From Candidatus Bathyarchaeota archaeon (GTDB lineage Archaea; Thermoproteota; Bathyarchaeia; Bathyarchaeales; Bathyarchaeaceae): a stretch of 42,426 nt of DNA. A program made the translations under genes and the position numbers. Where the stretch lies: the NCBI GenBank assembly GCA_020348865.1, contig CP070754.1, positions 1,164,529 to 1,206,954 on the forward strand, in the 5' to 3' direction. The notes under the pieces were generated by a model. It did not search any database. It saw nothing but the letters and a program-made list of their open reading frames with translations, and had not been told where the DNA came from. Numbering within the stretch: position 1 is the stretch's first letter; the number at the start of each line of letters is the position of its first letter. Positions 15,675-23,697 of this stretch are shown in pieces.

Positions 15675-17264
15675 TTGAATAACGAAGCTTGCAGGGAAAT
15701 CATTGAACGTTTAATGAAGATTCCGAGTCCTTCAAGAGAGGACGTCAACCGAGTGAAGATGAAGGTAGCTGGCAAATACAAATTGAAGCGGGTTCCCTCT
15801 AGCTCGGAACTGATAAGTTGCCTCGGACAAGATGAAAAGACGACGCTACTGACTTCGCTACGCAGGAAAACTGCTCGCATTGTTTCCGGGGTAGCGGTCG
15901 TTGCTGTGATGACGAAACCTTGGCCCTGCCCAAAAAAAGCTCCCTGTGCATACTGTCCTGGGGGTCCTCCCTATGGTGCTCCTCAAAGTTATACTGGACA
16001 TGAACCAGCTGCGATGAGGGGGGTTCAGAACAAGTTTAGTCCCTATGGGCAAATAGGCCATCGTATTGCCCAGTTAGAAGAGATTGGACATGTGGTTGAT
16101 AAGGTGGAGCTTATAATCATGGGTGGGACGTTTCCGAGCATGCCTGCAGACTATCAAGAGCGTTTTGTGCAAAGATGTTTGGATGCGATTTCAAACAAGG
16201 AATCTAGGTTCTTGGGTGAAGCCAAGAGGCAAGCGGAGGTGAGCAAGATTCGAAATGTTGGTATTACTGTGGAGACGCGTCCTGACTGGGCTAAGACGGC
16301 TCATGTTGATCACATGTTGTCTATGGGTGTGACTCGTGTGGAAGTTGGAGTTCAGAACATATACGATGATGTTTATGAGCTGGTTGATCGGGAGCACAGT
16401 GTTCAAGATGTTGTTGAAGCCACTCGTACATTGAAAGACGCGGGGTTGAAGGTGGCTTACCATCTTATGCCTGGTTTACCAGGGTCCAATCATGAGCGTG
16501 ATTTGAGGGCGTTTAAAGAGATATTCGTTGATTCCAACTTCAAACCAGACATGGTCAAAATTTATCCTTGTCTCGTTCTGAAGGGAACTAAGACTTACGA
16601 ATGGTGGCGCAGTGGAGAGTATCAACCTTATACCACTGAAGAGGCGGCTCAGCTCATTTTTGACGTTAAGAGGTTGGTTCCTTCTTGGATCCGAATCATG
16701 CGAGTTCAGAGGGACATTCCTGCTTTTCTGATCGAAGCGGGGGTGAATCGAAGCAATCTTAGACAATTGGTTCAGGAGAAGCTCAAGGCGAAGGGAGTGC
16801 GTTGTCGGTGCATACGTTGCCGTGAAGCGGGGCATCGATGGTTGACGGATAGAGTGAAACCTACCTCAGATAACATTCGTGTATTAACAGTCAAGGAAAA
16901 GGCCTCGGAGGGAGAAGAGGTTTTCATTTCTGTTGAAGACCCAGTCAACGATGTTCTTATCGGCTATCTTCGGTTGCGCATTCCTTCTGAGAAGGCGCAT
17001 AGACTTGAGATTTGTGGTGGAGATGTTTCAATTGTACGAGCGCTTCATGTTTATGGCCCTTTGGTTCCTGTTGGTCGACATGAGGCTGAAGCATGGCAAC
17101 ATAAGGGCTATGGGGAAGCTCTGTTATCTGAGGCTGAACGTGTGTCGCGGGAGGATTATAAATGTGGGAAGGTTGTAGTCATAAGCGCGCTTGGGACGAA
17201 GCGATATTATAAGCGACTTGGCTACGACTATGACGGTCCTTACATGTCCAAAATGCTAGAGTAG
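15675..17264 (+). CDS. elp3: Elp3: tRNA uridine(34) acetyl-CoA-dependent modifying enzyme
   Basis: Archaeal Elp3, which uses radical SAM chemistry and acetyl-CoA to build a carboxymethyl group on wobble uridine. From the TTG at 15675 it is 529 aa. Cluster cysteines C-x5-C-x2-C are at about 85, 91 and 94 (in PCPKKAPCAYCPGG), followed by SYTGHEPAAMRG. Strand blocks IMGGTFPSMP and GITVETRPDW are typical, and the C-terminal GNAT half ends with HKGYGEALL and YYKRLGY. A GGTGGA site lies 7 bases before TTG 15675, and the protein then begins with the usual NNEACREII. A start at TTG 15639 would add 12 residues and has no ribosome site. Confidence 0.96.
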   Translation: MNNEACREIIERLMKIPSPSREDVNRVKMKVAGKYKLKRVPSSSELISCLGQDEKTTLLTSLRRKTARIVSGVAVVAVMTKPWPCPKKAPCAYCPGGPPYGAPQSYTGHEPAAMRGVQNKFSPYGQIGHRIAQLEEIGHVVDKVELIIMGGTFPSMPADYQERFVQRCLDAISNKESRFLGEAKRQAEVSKIRNVGITVETRPDWAKTAHVDHMLSMGVTRVEVGVQNIYDDVYELVDREHSVQDVVEATRTLKDAGLKVAYHLMPGLPGSNHERDLRAFKEIFVDSNFKPDMVKIYPCLVLKGTKTYEWWRSGEYQPYTTEEAAQLIFDVKRLVPSWIRIMRVQRDIPAFLIEAGVNRSNLRQLVQEKLKAKGVRCRCIRCREAGHRWLTDRVKPTSDNIRVLTVKEKASEGEEVFISVEDPVNDVLIGYLRLRIPSEKAHRLEICGGDVSIVRALHVYGPLVPVGRHEAEAWQHKGYGEALLSEAERVSREDYKCGKVVVISALGTKRYYKRLGYDYDGPYMSKMLE

Positions 17265-17382
17265 CACGCTTCTTGATTGGGTTTGCAGTGTTGTATGGCA
17301 TGGATACACAGCCGGAAAACGATATCAAGAACAGAATGCCAGTAAACCCACAAGTGTGTTGTTGAGTTGAAGGGTGAAGCTG

Positions 17383-17934
17383 ATGCTCTGCTACCCTAGC
17401 AGATGGACAAAAAACGCTGTCTTGAAGAGCGGAGTTGAAGTCTTCCTGAGACCGGAGCTGTCTGATGACACTGAAATGCTTTGGGAAATGTTCTCCACTC
17501 TTTCCAAGGAAAGCCTGGAATATCTTATTCATCCATTCACAAGAGAGAGAATAGAAGGCTGGACTGACAACATCAACTACAACAAGCACCTACCAATGCT
17601 AGCCATAATCCGAGAAAATGATAAAGAACGAATTATCGCCACAGCATCTTTATCATTCAATTCCAGAGAATCCATAAGACACAAAGCGGAGCTCGCCATA
17701 ACTGTACACGATGACTATCAGAATCAAGGTCTAGGGACTATCATGGTCAGGCATCTCCTTGAAATAGCTGAAGAGAAGAGATTGAAGAAGATATTCCTCC
17801 GTGTTGATACCAAGAACAGCAGAGCAATCCATGTTTATGAAAAGTGTGGATTCACGATTGAAGCAAAGCTAGAAAAAGAAGATTATGTTAAAGGACACTT
17901 CAAGGATGACTACAGGATGGCATACTTTCTTTGA
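17383..17934 (+). CDS. GNAT family N-acetyltransferase
   Basis: About 183 aa. The acetyl-CoA loop is DYQNQGLGTIMV (Q-x2-G-x-G form), followed by the helix RHLLEIAEEKR and then the C-terminal FLRVDTKNSRAIHVYEKCGF strand-helix pair, which is standard for GNAT. The N-terminal 25 residues are ill-matched, and GTG 17374 or ATG 17383 could be the start; GGGTGA lies 5-6 bases before the latter. It stands alone between elp3 and another GNAT gene, on the same strand, with a gap on each side. The substrate (protein N-terminus, amine or antibiotic) cannot be deduced. Confidence 0.88.
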   Translation: MLCYPSRWTKNAVLKSGVEVFLRPELSDDTEMLWEMFSTLSKESLEYLIHPFTRERIEGWTDNINYNKHLPMLAIIRENDKERIIATASLSFNSRESIRHKAELAITVHDDYQNQGLGTIMVRHLLEIAEEKRLKKIFLRVDTKNSRAIHVYEKCGFTIEAKLEKEDYVKGHFKDDYRMAYFL

Positions 17935-18066
17935 GAAAAACCTGATTGTGTGGACCAACAAGAAGCACCTCGGAAACAAAACACACTAGGCAACTATATG
18001 ACCAGGCAGGTTGAACACGCGCATTCTGAAGGAGCGCATTTTGATGTATGTGTGCTTGCCATCCGT

Positions 18067-18077
18067 CTTTATATAAG
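18067..18077 (+). promoter_or_regulatory. TATA box of the RimJ/RimL-type acetyltransferase
   Basis: CTTTATATAAG is a near-ideal archaeal TATA box. The expected transcription start (about 18098) is only some 10 bases before ATG 18108, so the mRNA is probably almost leaderless, which argues for that ATG over the upstream GTG at 18048. Confidence 0.7.
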
Positions 18078-18107
18078 ACTATTTTCTACAGTTTTCTGGT
18101 TTTCAAG

Positions 18108-18665
18108 ATGATTGAAGGCAAAAGGGTTCGTTTGCGTAGCTTTGAGCTTTCAGATCTCGATGAGATAATGAAGCATTGGAATAATATGGAACTGAGAAAT
18201 CTCCTTGGGGGCGCTGATAGAGGTCCAGTGACTCGCAATGAGGAGGAGGAATGGGTTAGAAACACATGGAAACAGCGTCAAGAAAGAAGGGCTTTCACAT
18301 TTGCCATCGAAACCCTCACCGATAGCAAGCTCATAGGTGGAACCGGTCTCTTCAATATTGATTGGACAAGCAGATCCACTGCTGTGGGAATAAGTATATA
18401 CAATCCAGAATATTGGGGCAAGGGTTACGGACAAGAATCTATGGACTTGATACTTGGTTTCGCATTTCAAAACCTCAACCTCAACAGAGTTGAACTTGAT
18501 GTTTTTGACTTCAACAAGCGAGCACAAAAGTGCTATCTGAAGGTTGGCTTCAAAGAAGTTGGTAGAAGAAGGAAAGCCCGTTTCATAGATGGGAAATATC
18601 GCGACGCTATCATACTGGATATCCTGAAGGATGAGTGGGTGACTAGATTCAGAGAATCTGGTTGA
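18108..18665 (+). CDS. RimJ/RimL-type GNAT acetyltransferase
   Basis: 185 aa from ATG 18108. The N-terminal KRVRLRSFELSDLDEIMKHWNN segment and the GGADRGPVT loop are typical of the RimJ/RimL/SpeG branch. The acetyl-CoA motif is WGKGYGQESMDL, and the C-terminal NLNRVELDVFDFNKRAQKCYLKVGF block follows. Members acetylate ribosomal protein N-termini, polyamines or small amines. The promoter directly upstream favours this start. An alternating ATGTATGTGTGC tract (18044-18055) lies just before the TATA box. It is not obviously co-transcribed with the first GNAT gene. Confidence 0.9.
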   Translation: MIEGKRVRLRSFELSDLDEIMKHWNNMELRNLLGGADRGPVTRNEEEEWVRNTWKQRQERRAFTFAIETLTDSKLIGGTGLFNIDWTSRSTAVGISIYNPEYWGKGYGQESMDLILGFAFQNLNLNRVELDVFDFNKRAQKCYLKVGFKEVGRRRKARFIDGKYRDAIILDILKDEWVTRFRESG

Positions 18666-18706
18666 TGGACACGCAGTAGTTGAACCATCTGCAGCTTAAG
18701 AAATGG

Positions 18707-18718
18707 GTGCGCGCATAC
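18707..18718. repeat. 12-base alternating tract (GTGCGCGCATAC)
   Basis: It lies 10 bases before the start of the HAD gene, overlapping where a ribosome site or leader would be. It belongs to the window-wide set of alternating tracts. Confidence 0.55.
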
Positions 18719-18727
18719 TAGGAAAGC

Positions 18728-19393
18728 ATGGGAATGGTAGTTGTGGTGAAGGCGATTGTCTTCGATGTTGATGGGGTCTTGATTGACAGCACCGAAATAA
18801 TTGCAGAAGCCTATGAGGGAACAGCAAAAAAACTGGGGTTGCGGATTCCATCAACGTTTGAAGTTGCTGGCTTAATGGGTAGACCATTATCCGAAATCGT
18901 GGAGATTCTGTGGCCAAGGTCTAATGCCGAACTATACATGGAAGAATATAGAAGACTGTTCATGGATGAAAGCTTGGTTATTCCTGCGATAGAAGGGGCG
19001 GTAGGTGCAGTGAGGAAGATCAGAGAGTATGGGTTTAGAGTTGGAATCCTCTCAGGAAAGATTGCATTCTTCATTAGGAAACACTTGGAAGAAGCAGGAT
19101 TCAATATGAACTGGTTTGAAGCCGTTGTCTCTTTCGAGACAACTAAGAAACATAAGCCAGACCCAGAGCCACTACTCTTTGCGATTAACAAACTCGGTGT
19201 GAAACCCGAAGAGGCAATCTACGTAGGTGACGCGATATCTGATTATGAATGCGCAAGAGACGCAAAAGTCGAATACTTTGCTGTTTTGACTGGCTCATTG
19301 AGAAGAAAAGACCTAGAAAAACTGGGAGTCAGAAACGTAGTGCAATCAGTTGTTGAACTACCTGCATGCATGCTGACACGAGGTCAAACATGA
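18728..19393 (+). CDS. HAD-superfamily phosphatase, phosphoglycolate phosphatase-like
   Basis: 221 aa. Motif I is FDVDGVLIDS (catalytic Asp pair near residues 13-15), motif II is the ILSGK serine, motif III is the lysine in KHKPDPEP, and motif IV is YVGDAISDYECA. The cap domain is helical and inserted after motif I, so this is subclass I of the type seen in phosphoglycolate phosphatase and beta-phosphoglucomutase. GKIAFF in place of the usual GNSR-like cap contact prevents a precise substrate call. It is convergent with the methyltransferase gene, with a 133-base gap in which I see no gene. Confidence 0.88.
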   Translation: MGMVVVVKAIVFDVDGVLIDSTEIIAEAYEGTAKKLGLRIPSTFEVAGLMGRPLSEIVEILWPRSNAELYMEEYRRLFMDESLVIPAIEGAVGAVRKIREYGFRVGILSGKIAFFIRKHLEEAGFNMNWFEAVVSFETTKKHKPDPEPLLFAINKLGVKPEEAIYVGDAISDYECARDAKVEYFAVLTGSLRRKDLEKLGVRNVVQSVVELPACMLTRGQT

Positions 19394-19526
19394 GTGATAA
19401 TGTGTTGTATTAAATGGACCCTTGGCCAACATGTGGGAAGAGAAAATCCACCAAAGAATCACAACTCTCAGCGGAAATCTCTGAACAGGAACTTCCCCAC
19501 TTTGAGATACAGGAATTCTGCATGTC

Positions 19527-20234
19527 CTACCAGATTCCTGGAAACAGTCTATATCTGATGCGTTTAGCGTATTCGGAGTATCCATCCAGTTCTTTGTGAA
19601 GCGTTCTGTCTTCCAACGAAGTGCGAATCATCATTAGGATCGAATAGATTCCTGAAGGAATCAACGTGAGAATAGACCCAATTGTTAGAGGGATCGATAG
19701 AGCAAACAGAATCGCTGCGAGATAGCCGGGATGCCTTACTTTCTTGTAGGGACCACTTACTACGACCTTGTGACCTCTGTCTTTCTGAATTCGGACTGTT
19801 GGTTCAAAATGTGGGTTCACTGTCATAGCCCAATTGAGAAGAATGGATGAAATAATGAACGACACGAAGCCCACAACTGCAAACGGTACACCGAGACTTG
19901 GCGATTGAATCCTTCCTATATCAAATCCTGCTACTGTAGGCACAGCAATCAGGATCGTGAGATTGGTTGCTCGCATCAGTATCTCGTCCCACAATTTGGA
20001 ACCTTCTCTTTTTGTCTTGAACCTTTGAACGAGAAGCTCTGGGTTGAGCCTATACTGGACTACGATGCTCGCAGAAGAGTAGAGGAAAGATGCACCGAAG
20101 AAAATCCATGGTCGAGGTCCGTCAACATGCCCAACAGAGATGAAGAAGATAAGCATTTGTATGGTTAACATTACATAGGCTAGCAATAGCCACTTGATTG
20201 CCGCTACTCTAAACTCTCTGTTTCTTCTCGGCAT
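19527..20234 (-). CDS. Isoprenylcysteine carboxyl methyltransferase/phospholipid methyltransferase-like membrane protein
   Basis: 235 aa with about five hydrophobic helices. The C-terminal catalytic half shows GPYKKVRHPGYLAAI, the SAM-binding block of the ICMT/PEMT family, then the EDRTLHKELDGYSEYAKRIRYRLFP tail with its conserved acidic residue, tyrosine and arginines. The reaction is methyl transfer from SAM to a lipid or isoprenoid-linked group at the membrane; the acceptor in archaea is unknown. It begins 37 bases after the MFS transporter stop on the same strand and is probably co-transcribed with it. Confidence 0.88.
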   Translation of the reverse strand: MPRRNREFRVAAIKWLLLAYVMLTIQMLIFFISVGHVDGPRPWIFFGASFLYSSASIVVQYRLNPELLVQRFKTKREGSKLWDEILMRATNLTILIAVPTVAGFDIGRIQSPSLGVPFAVVGFVSFIISSILLNWAMTVNPHFEPTVRIQKDRGHKVVVSGPYKKVRHPGYLAAILFALSIPLTIGSILTLIPSGIYSILMMIRTSLEDRTLHKELDGYSEYAKRIRYRLFPGIW

Positions 20235-20270
20235 TAGTCCGACTCTATTCTAGTACAGACTTAAGTCTTT

Positions 20271-21356
20271 CTAGACGAAGTGACTATTTCGCTTCAGAAA
20301 TCTGAATAATAGAAAGCCTATGAAGGCTAGTGCTGAAGCAAGATACATTGTTATCCTGTAGCTGCCGAAGGACACTATAATGGCTCCGATGAGAGGCCCT
20401 ATTATAGATGACAGACTTAAAGCAGAATCGAATAAGCCGCTGACAGTTGCTTTTTCTACGTTTCGATCCATTAGATACCTCAATCCGCCTACGTACAGGA
20501 GCGACCAAGAAACCCCGAGAAGAACCTGTGCTGGCATTATTTGCCAGAAATCAGCCACAAGAGCAAAAGAGAAGAAAGTGGCACCAGCTAACAACAAACC
20601 TCCAGCAACCGAAGAGGTATACCCAATCCTTTGGCTTAGAGTAAACATGAAGACGGATTGTGTTGCACCGTTAATAGCTTGAATGACAGCAACCCAGAAC
20701 CGGTCTGCACCAAGTGTCTGCAGAAAAAGCGGCCAGAAAGTCCACACCATATGCGCTCCGCTGTGACGAATAAGAACGGACAGATAAAGGGGAAGATTCT
20801 TCTTTATGATTTTGATAGGAAAGGCCGGAACGCTTACGGAGTGGTGCTCACCAAACTTCATTTTTGATGCAACAAGAAACGCAGGGATGAACAGTAAGGA
20901 GCTAAAAGCAAAAACGCTTTCAATGGATAAATAGAAGGCTATCAAGCCTGCCATCAACAATCCGAGAGTCCAACCCATCGACCCGAAAGATGAAAATCTG
21001 GACAAGTCCTTGTTGTTCTCATGAACGAGTGCAATCAATGAAGCAGGGAATATGCCCACACAAAAACCGGTTAGAACACGAGTCAGCAATAGACCCAAGA
21101 AATTGTGAGCGAATATCTGCAGGAAGAATGCGAGACTGGATAACGCCAGACCAACCAATAGAAAGAGCTTCCTACCGTATCTGTCTGAAGCACGACCGAA
21201 GATGAAGGAGGATGAGAACAAAGCCAGAGAATAAGCGGCCACAATAAAACCGATCTCCGGATCGGATATTCCCAGATCTCTAGCGAAAATGGACAGGTAT
21301 GCCCAAGAAGCCATGATTGCCGCAAAGGTGAGAAATCTAATCGAATTCGATTTCAT
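20271..21356 (-). CDS. Major facilitator superfamily transporter
   Basis: About 361 aa from ATG 21354-21356. There are eleven or twelve hydrophobic segments. The MFS loop 2-3 motif reads GRASDRYGRK. The second half is shorter and weaker, as in many small archaeal members. The longer frame adds ten residues (up to 21386) that cross an alternating GCATGCATGTGTGC tract, which looks non-coding, so I prefer the internal Met. The sequence lacks binding-site features that would name a substrate; drug or sugar export are common guesses for this group. It is probably co-transcribed with the downstream ICMT-like gene. Confidence 0.87.
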   Translation of the reverse strand: MKSNSIRFLTFAAIMASWAYLSIFARDLGISDPEIGFIVAAYSLALFSSSFIFGRASDRYGRKLFLLVGLALSSLAFFLQIFAHNFLGLLLTRVLTGFCVGIFPASLIALVHENNKDLSRFSSFGSMGWTLGLLMAGLIAFYLSIESVFAFSSLLFIPAFLVASKMKFGEHHSVSVPAFPIKIIKKNLPLYLSVLIRHSGAHMVWTFWPLFLQTLGADRFWVAVIQAINGATQSVFMFTLSQRIGYTSSVAGGLLLAGATFFSFALVADFWQIMPAQVLLGVSWSLLYVGGLRYLMDRNVEKATVSGLFDSALSLSSIIGPLIGAIIVSFGSYRITMYLASALAFIGFLLFRFLKRNSHFV

Positions 21357-21365
21357 TACGTAACA

Positions 21366-21379
21366 GCATGCATGTGTGC
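21366..21379. repeat. 14-base alternating tract (GCATGCATGTGTGC)
   Basis: It lies 10 bases upstream of the MFS start codon, in the leader position. It is a member of the window-wide set of alternating tracts. Confidence 0.55.
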
Positions 21380-21480
21380 CAGTCAATAAATTCTTCGCTT
21401 CATCGTTCTTTTCATCGTTTGGTTCAGCTGCAATTCGCCTTTACATACCCGATAAGCTTAATTAGGGAAGCTTTGGAATT

Positions 21481-21498
21481 AGTTCTAACATAAGAACT
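21481..21498. promoter_or_regulatory. Short inverted repeat AGTTCT-6-AGAACT
   Basis: Six-base arms at 21481-21486 and 21493-21498 flank AACATA. It sits between the divergent MFS and zinc-ribbon genes, 54 bases before the latter, in a position that would suit a repressor site. There is no direct evidence of binding. Confidence 0.35.
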
Positions 21499-21551
21499 GG
21501 GGTTCATGAAGAAAGCTAGTTCTTCTTTGACTGAGACGGAGGTGCGATTGC

Positions 21552-21698
21552 ATGTCGTATAGAGAAAAGCGGGAAATGAGTAAGGCTGTTTGTGCAGATT
21601 GTGGTCAAGAGTGCGAAGTTCCCTTCAAACCTGACGGAAGTAGACCAGTATACTGCCGAGAATGCTATGCTAAACGAAGACCGCCAAGAAGATATTAG
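21552..21698 (+). CDS. CxxC...CxxC zinc-ribbon microprotein, 48 aa
   Basis: The protein is too short for routine gene finding but is convincing. GGAGGTG (21536-21542) is a near-perfect ribosome site ahead of the ATG. The sequence has CADCGQECEVPF and then YCRECYAKRRPPRR, two CxxC pairs separated by about 18 residues, ending in a basic tail. Small proteins of this form occur widely in archaea and Chloroflexi and are presumed to bind nucleic acid. The pattern resembles a single rubredoxin-like or zinc-ribbon knuckle pair. It is divergent from the MFS gene, followed by a T-rich terminator. Confidence 0.85.
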   Translation: MSYREKREMSKAVCADCGQECEVPFKPDGSRPVYCRECYAKRRPPRRY

Positions 21699-21739
21699 GA
21701 TCATATACTAACATCTATTCCGCGTTCACATATTTTGTT

Positions 21740-21797
21740 ATTTTTTTTAATATTCTCTGTCATCATGCCCGCATTTGTGCATGCATCTGAGGGCATG
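21740..21797 (+). terminator. T-run and following hairpin after the zinc-ribbon gene
   Basis: An eight-T run near 21741-21748 ends the zinc-ribbon transcript. It is followed by an inverted repeat, CATGCCC (21764-21770) with GGGCATG (21791-21797), whose loop contains a second pairing GCAT/ATGC and the alternating TGTGCATGCAT. The hairpin may belong to the leader of the next gene instead of the terminator. Confidence 0.45.
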
Positions 21798-21851
21798 TTT
21801 GTGGTACTCTTGGCAGACTCATGGAAATGGCTGGTGCAGAGGTAGTACTAA

Positions 21852-22388
21852 ATGACGATAATCATCGATGATGCCGGCGTTGGAGACCTCCTTTTCGGGG
21901 TGGTTATAGGAGCTTTTCGCAATAGAACCCAGGAATTTAGATATGAAATCGTAGATGTGAAGTATTTTAGGTTTCAACGATTCAATCGAAAAGAGTATCT
22001 GAAACAAGCTTCAAAAACTGTTTTCAAACTATTGGGCAAACTGGAACTGAAGCCCGATGAGGGAATACACATCTGCAGAGGCTACATCTTCGACGAAGCT
22101 GTCAAGGATCTGACAAGGAAGTATGGCAATAAGCGAGTTTCCAGAGTGAAAGTTACGGGAGAACCACAGCATCTCACGGAAACCGCCTATCTTGATGAAA
22201 TTAGAAATCTAGGCTATAGACCCCTGAAGGAGAGAGACAAGAAGAGAGCGAAGAGCTTCTTCCACATGATGAACTGGCTGAAGAAAAACCCAGACAAACT
22301 GAGGTTTGCTAAGACCGGTTGGCCAAGGCTGTCACGGTATCGGCTTTTCAAATCATATCGTCAAGTTCAATCAGAAGAGGGTAGGTAA
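21852..22388 (+). CDS. Uncharacterised protein, 178 aa, with N-terminal acidic IIIDDAGVGD motif
   Basis: I do not recognise the family. The N-terminus has a short hydrophobic strand ending in two aspartates and DDAGVGDLLFG, reminiscent of the first strand of RNase H-like folds (a loose resemblance only). The middle is mixed alpha/beta with CRGYIFDEA, and the C-terminal third is very basic and helical (KERDKKRAKSF, KKNPDKLRF), as in nucleic-acid-binding proteins. There is no signal or membrane segment. AGAGGT lies 8-9 bases before the ATG. It ends in AGG TAA and is followed 8 bases later by the broken YdeI-like gene, so the two were one transcript. Confidence 0.72.
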   Translation: MTIIIDDAGVGDLLFGVVIGAFRNRTQEFRYEIVDVKYFRFQRFNRKEYLKQASKTVFKLLGKLELKPDEGIHICRGYIFDEAVKDLTRKYGNKRVSRVKVTGEPQHLTETAYLDEIRNLGYRPLKERDKKRAKSFFHMMNWLKKNPDKLRFAKTGWPRLSRYRLFKSYRQVQSEEGR

Positions 22389-22396
22389 TAGCATCC

Positions 22397-23029
22397 ATGA
22401 AAAAGAGCGGAGGTTCTGAAAATTCCGAGGAGCCATTAACAGGCGAGAGCTTGATGGAACTCACTAATAGCTTATATGCGGTTGGTAGGGATGATTGGCG
22501 TGAATGGCTCAGAAGAAATCATGATGTTAAGAAAGAGATATGGTTGATCTATTACAAAAAACACACTGGCAAGCCTAGCATCCCTTATGATGATTCTGTT
22601 GAAGAAGCGTTGTGTTTTGGATGGGTAGACAGCACAATAAAGAGAATTGATGATCAACGATTCGCTAGGAAATTCACTCCTCGCAAGGCCAGGAGTAGAT
22701 GGTCGGAAGCTAACAAGAGAAGAGCCAGGAAAATGATAGAGGAAAGGAAGGTGACATAAGTAGGATTCGAAAAAGTCAGGGAAGCAAAGAATAGTGGAGA
22801 ATGGTTCAGAATTGTTTCCGCTAGGAAAGAGCTCACGATTCCTCAATTTGTAGAAGAAGCATTAGCGAAGAGCAAGAAGGCTTACGACAATTTCTTCGAC
22901 TTGGCTGAATCCTACAAAAGGCAGTATATCGGATGGATTACAAGCGCAAAAAGGGAAGAAACACGCAGAAGACGCCTTGCAGAGGTTATCCGACTTCTCG
23001 AGAAGAACGAGAAACGTGGTATGAAGTAA
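22397..23029 (+). pseudogene. YdeI/OmpD-associated family protein, interrupted by one in-frame TAA
   Basis: Residues 1-120 carry the family blocks WLRRNHDVKKEIWLIYYKK and EEALCFGWVDSTIKRIDDQRFARKFTPRK. After TAA at 22757-22759 the same frame continues without a break for 89 residues (GFEKVREAKNSGEW, IPQFVEEALAK, YIGWITSAKREETRRRRL), which is exactly the C-terminal half expected of the family, to the natural stop at 23027-23029. Family members usually have Glu or Pro at this spot, and GAA to TAA is one change. The gene is a recent single-mutation pseudogene, a sequence error, or subject to readthrough. Confidence 0.85.
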
Positions 23030-23100
23030 AACTCTGTTGGCTAATGCTTCATCGAACTACATACATGATTGGATTCTTTTCAGAGTCCAACAAGACAAGT

Positions 23101-23112
23101 CGCATGCACATA
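23101..23112. repeat. 12-base alternating tract (CGCATGCACATA)
   Basis: It lies in the gap before the ferritin-like gene, about 50 bases upstream of its TATA box. It is a member of the window-wide set. Confidence 0.5.
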
Positions 23113-23158
23113 GATGTGGATTGCAACATTCCTCTACGTGCATTCGTTAGATACAAAC

Positions 23159-23168
23159 TTTTATAAAA
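23159..23168 (+). promoter_or_regulatory. TATA box of the ferritin-like gene
   Basis: TTTTATAAAA places the transcription start near 23190, followed by AGGAG (23195-23199) and ATG 23209. This gives a short leader of about 20 bases. Confidence 0.65.
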
Positions 23169-23208
23169 TGCCTTCATACGTTGTAGATGCACACAGGAGC
23201 TAGGTTCA

Positions 23209-23643
23209 ATGACAACTGTCGGGGGAATAATCAGACTACTCAAAAGGCAAGTCGAAATCGAGAAGGAGAATGTTAAACAAGTTAGCGAGACGGAAAAGAA
23301 GGTTGACAACGCAGCCGCAAAGATGTGTCTACTCGAAATACGGTTGGACTCGCAGAAACATGCGGATATGCTGAATAGAATTCTGGAAGTGCTAGGTAAA
23401 ACTCCTTCATCCAAAACTCTTTGGGAACACCGAATCGGAAGCTACGCTGACCCTTTCGTGGTGAAAAGCCAACTTGAGAAACACATGAAAATAGAGGATC
23501 AGATGATAAGCCATATTGAAGAAGAAATTGAGCAGACGAAGGATGAAGGCTTAAAATTGCTGTTGCAGCACATCGCAGATGACGAAAGAAAACATCACAA
23601 GTTATTGGAAGAAATAACCAAACATCTGCGAAAAATCGACTAA
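23209..23643 (+). CDS. Ferritin-like four-helix protein
   Basis: 144 aa, almost entirely helical. Paired acidic-His motifs recur in the order expected of a ferritin/rubrerythrin-like bundle: helix 1 has EIEKENV, helix 2 EIRLDSQKH, helix 3 KIEDQMISHIEEE and helix 4 DDERKHHKLLEE. A carboxylate- and histidine-bound di-iron site is therefore likely, with roles in iron or peroxide handling. There is no rubredoxin domain. It resembles the DUF2202/rubrerythrin-related proteins of anaerobic archaea. The gene has its own promoter and stands alone. Confidence 0.78.
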   Translation: MTTVGGIIRLLKRQVEIEKENVKQVSETEKKVDNAAAKMCLLEIRLDSQKHADMLNRILEVLGKTPSSKTLWEHRIGSYADPFVVKSQLEKHMKIEDQMISHIEEEIEQTKDEGLKLLLQHIADDERKHHKLLEEITKHLRKID

Positions 23644-23697
23644 TTATCACTGAAATGCTCGCAGGCGTAGATTGTAATCCGAACACGATTCAAGAAG

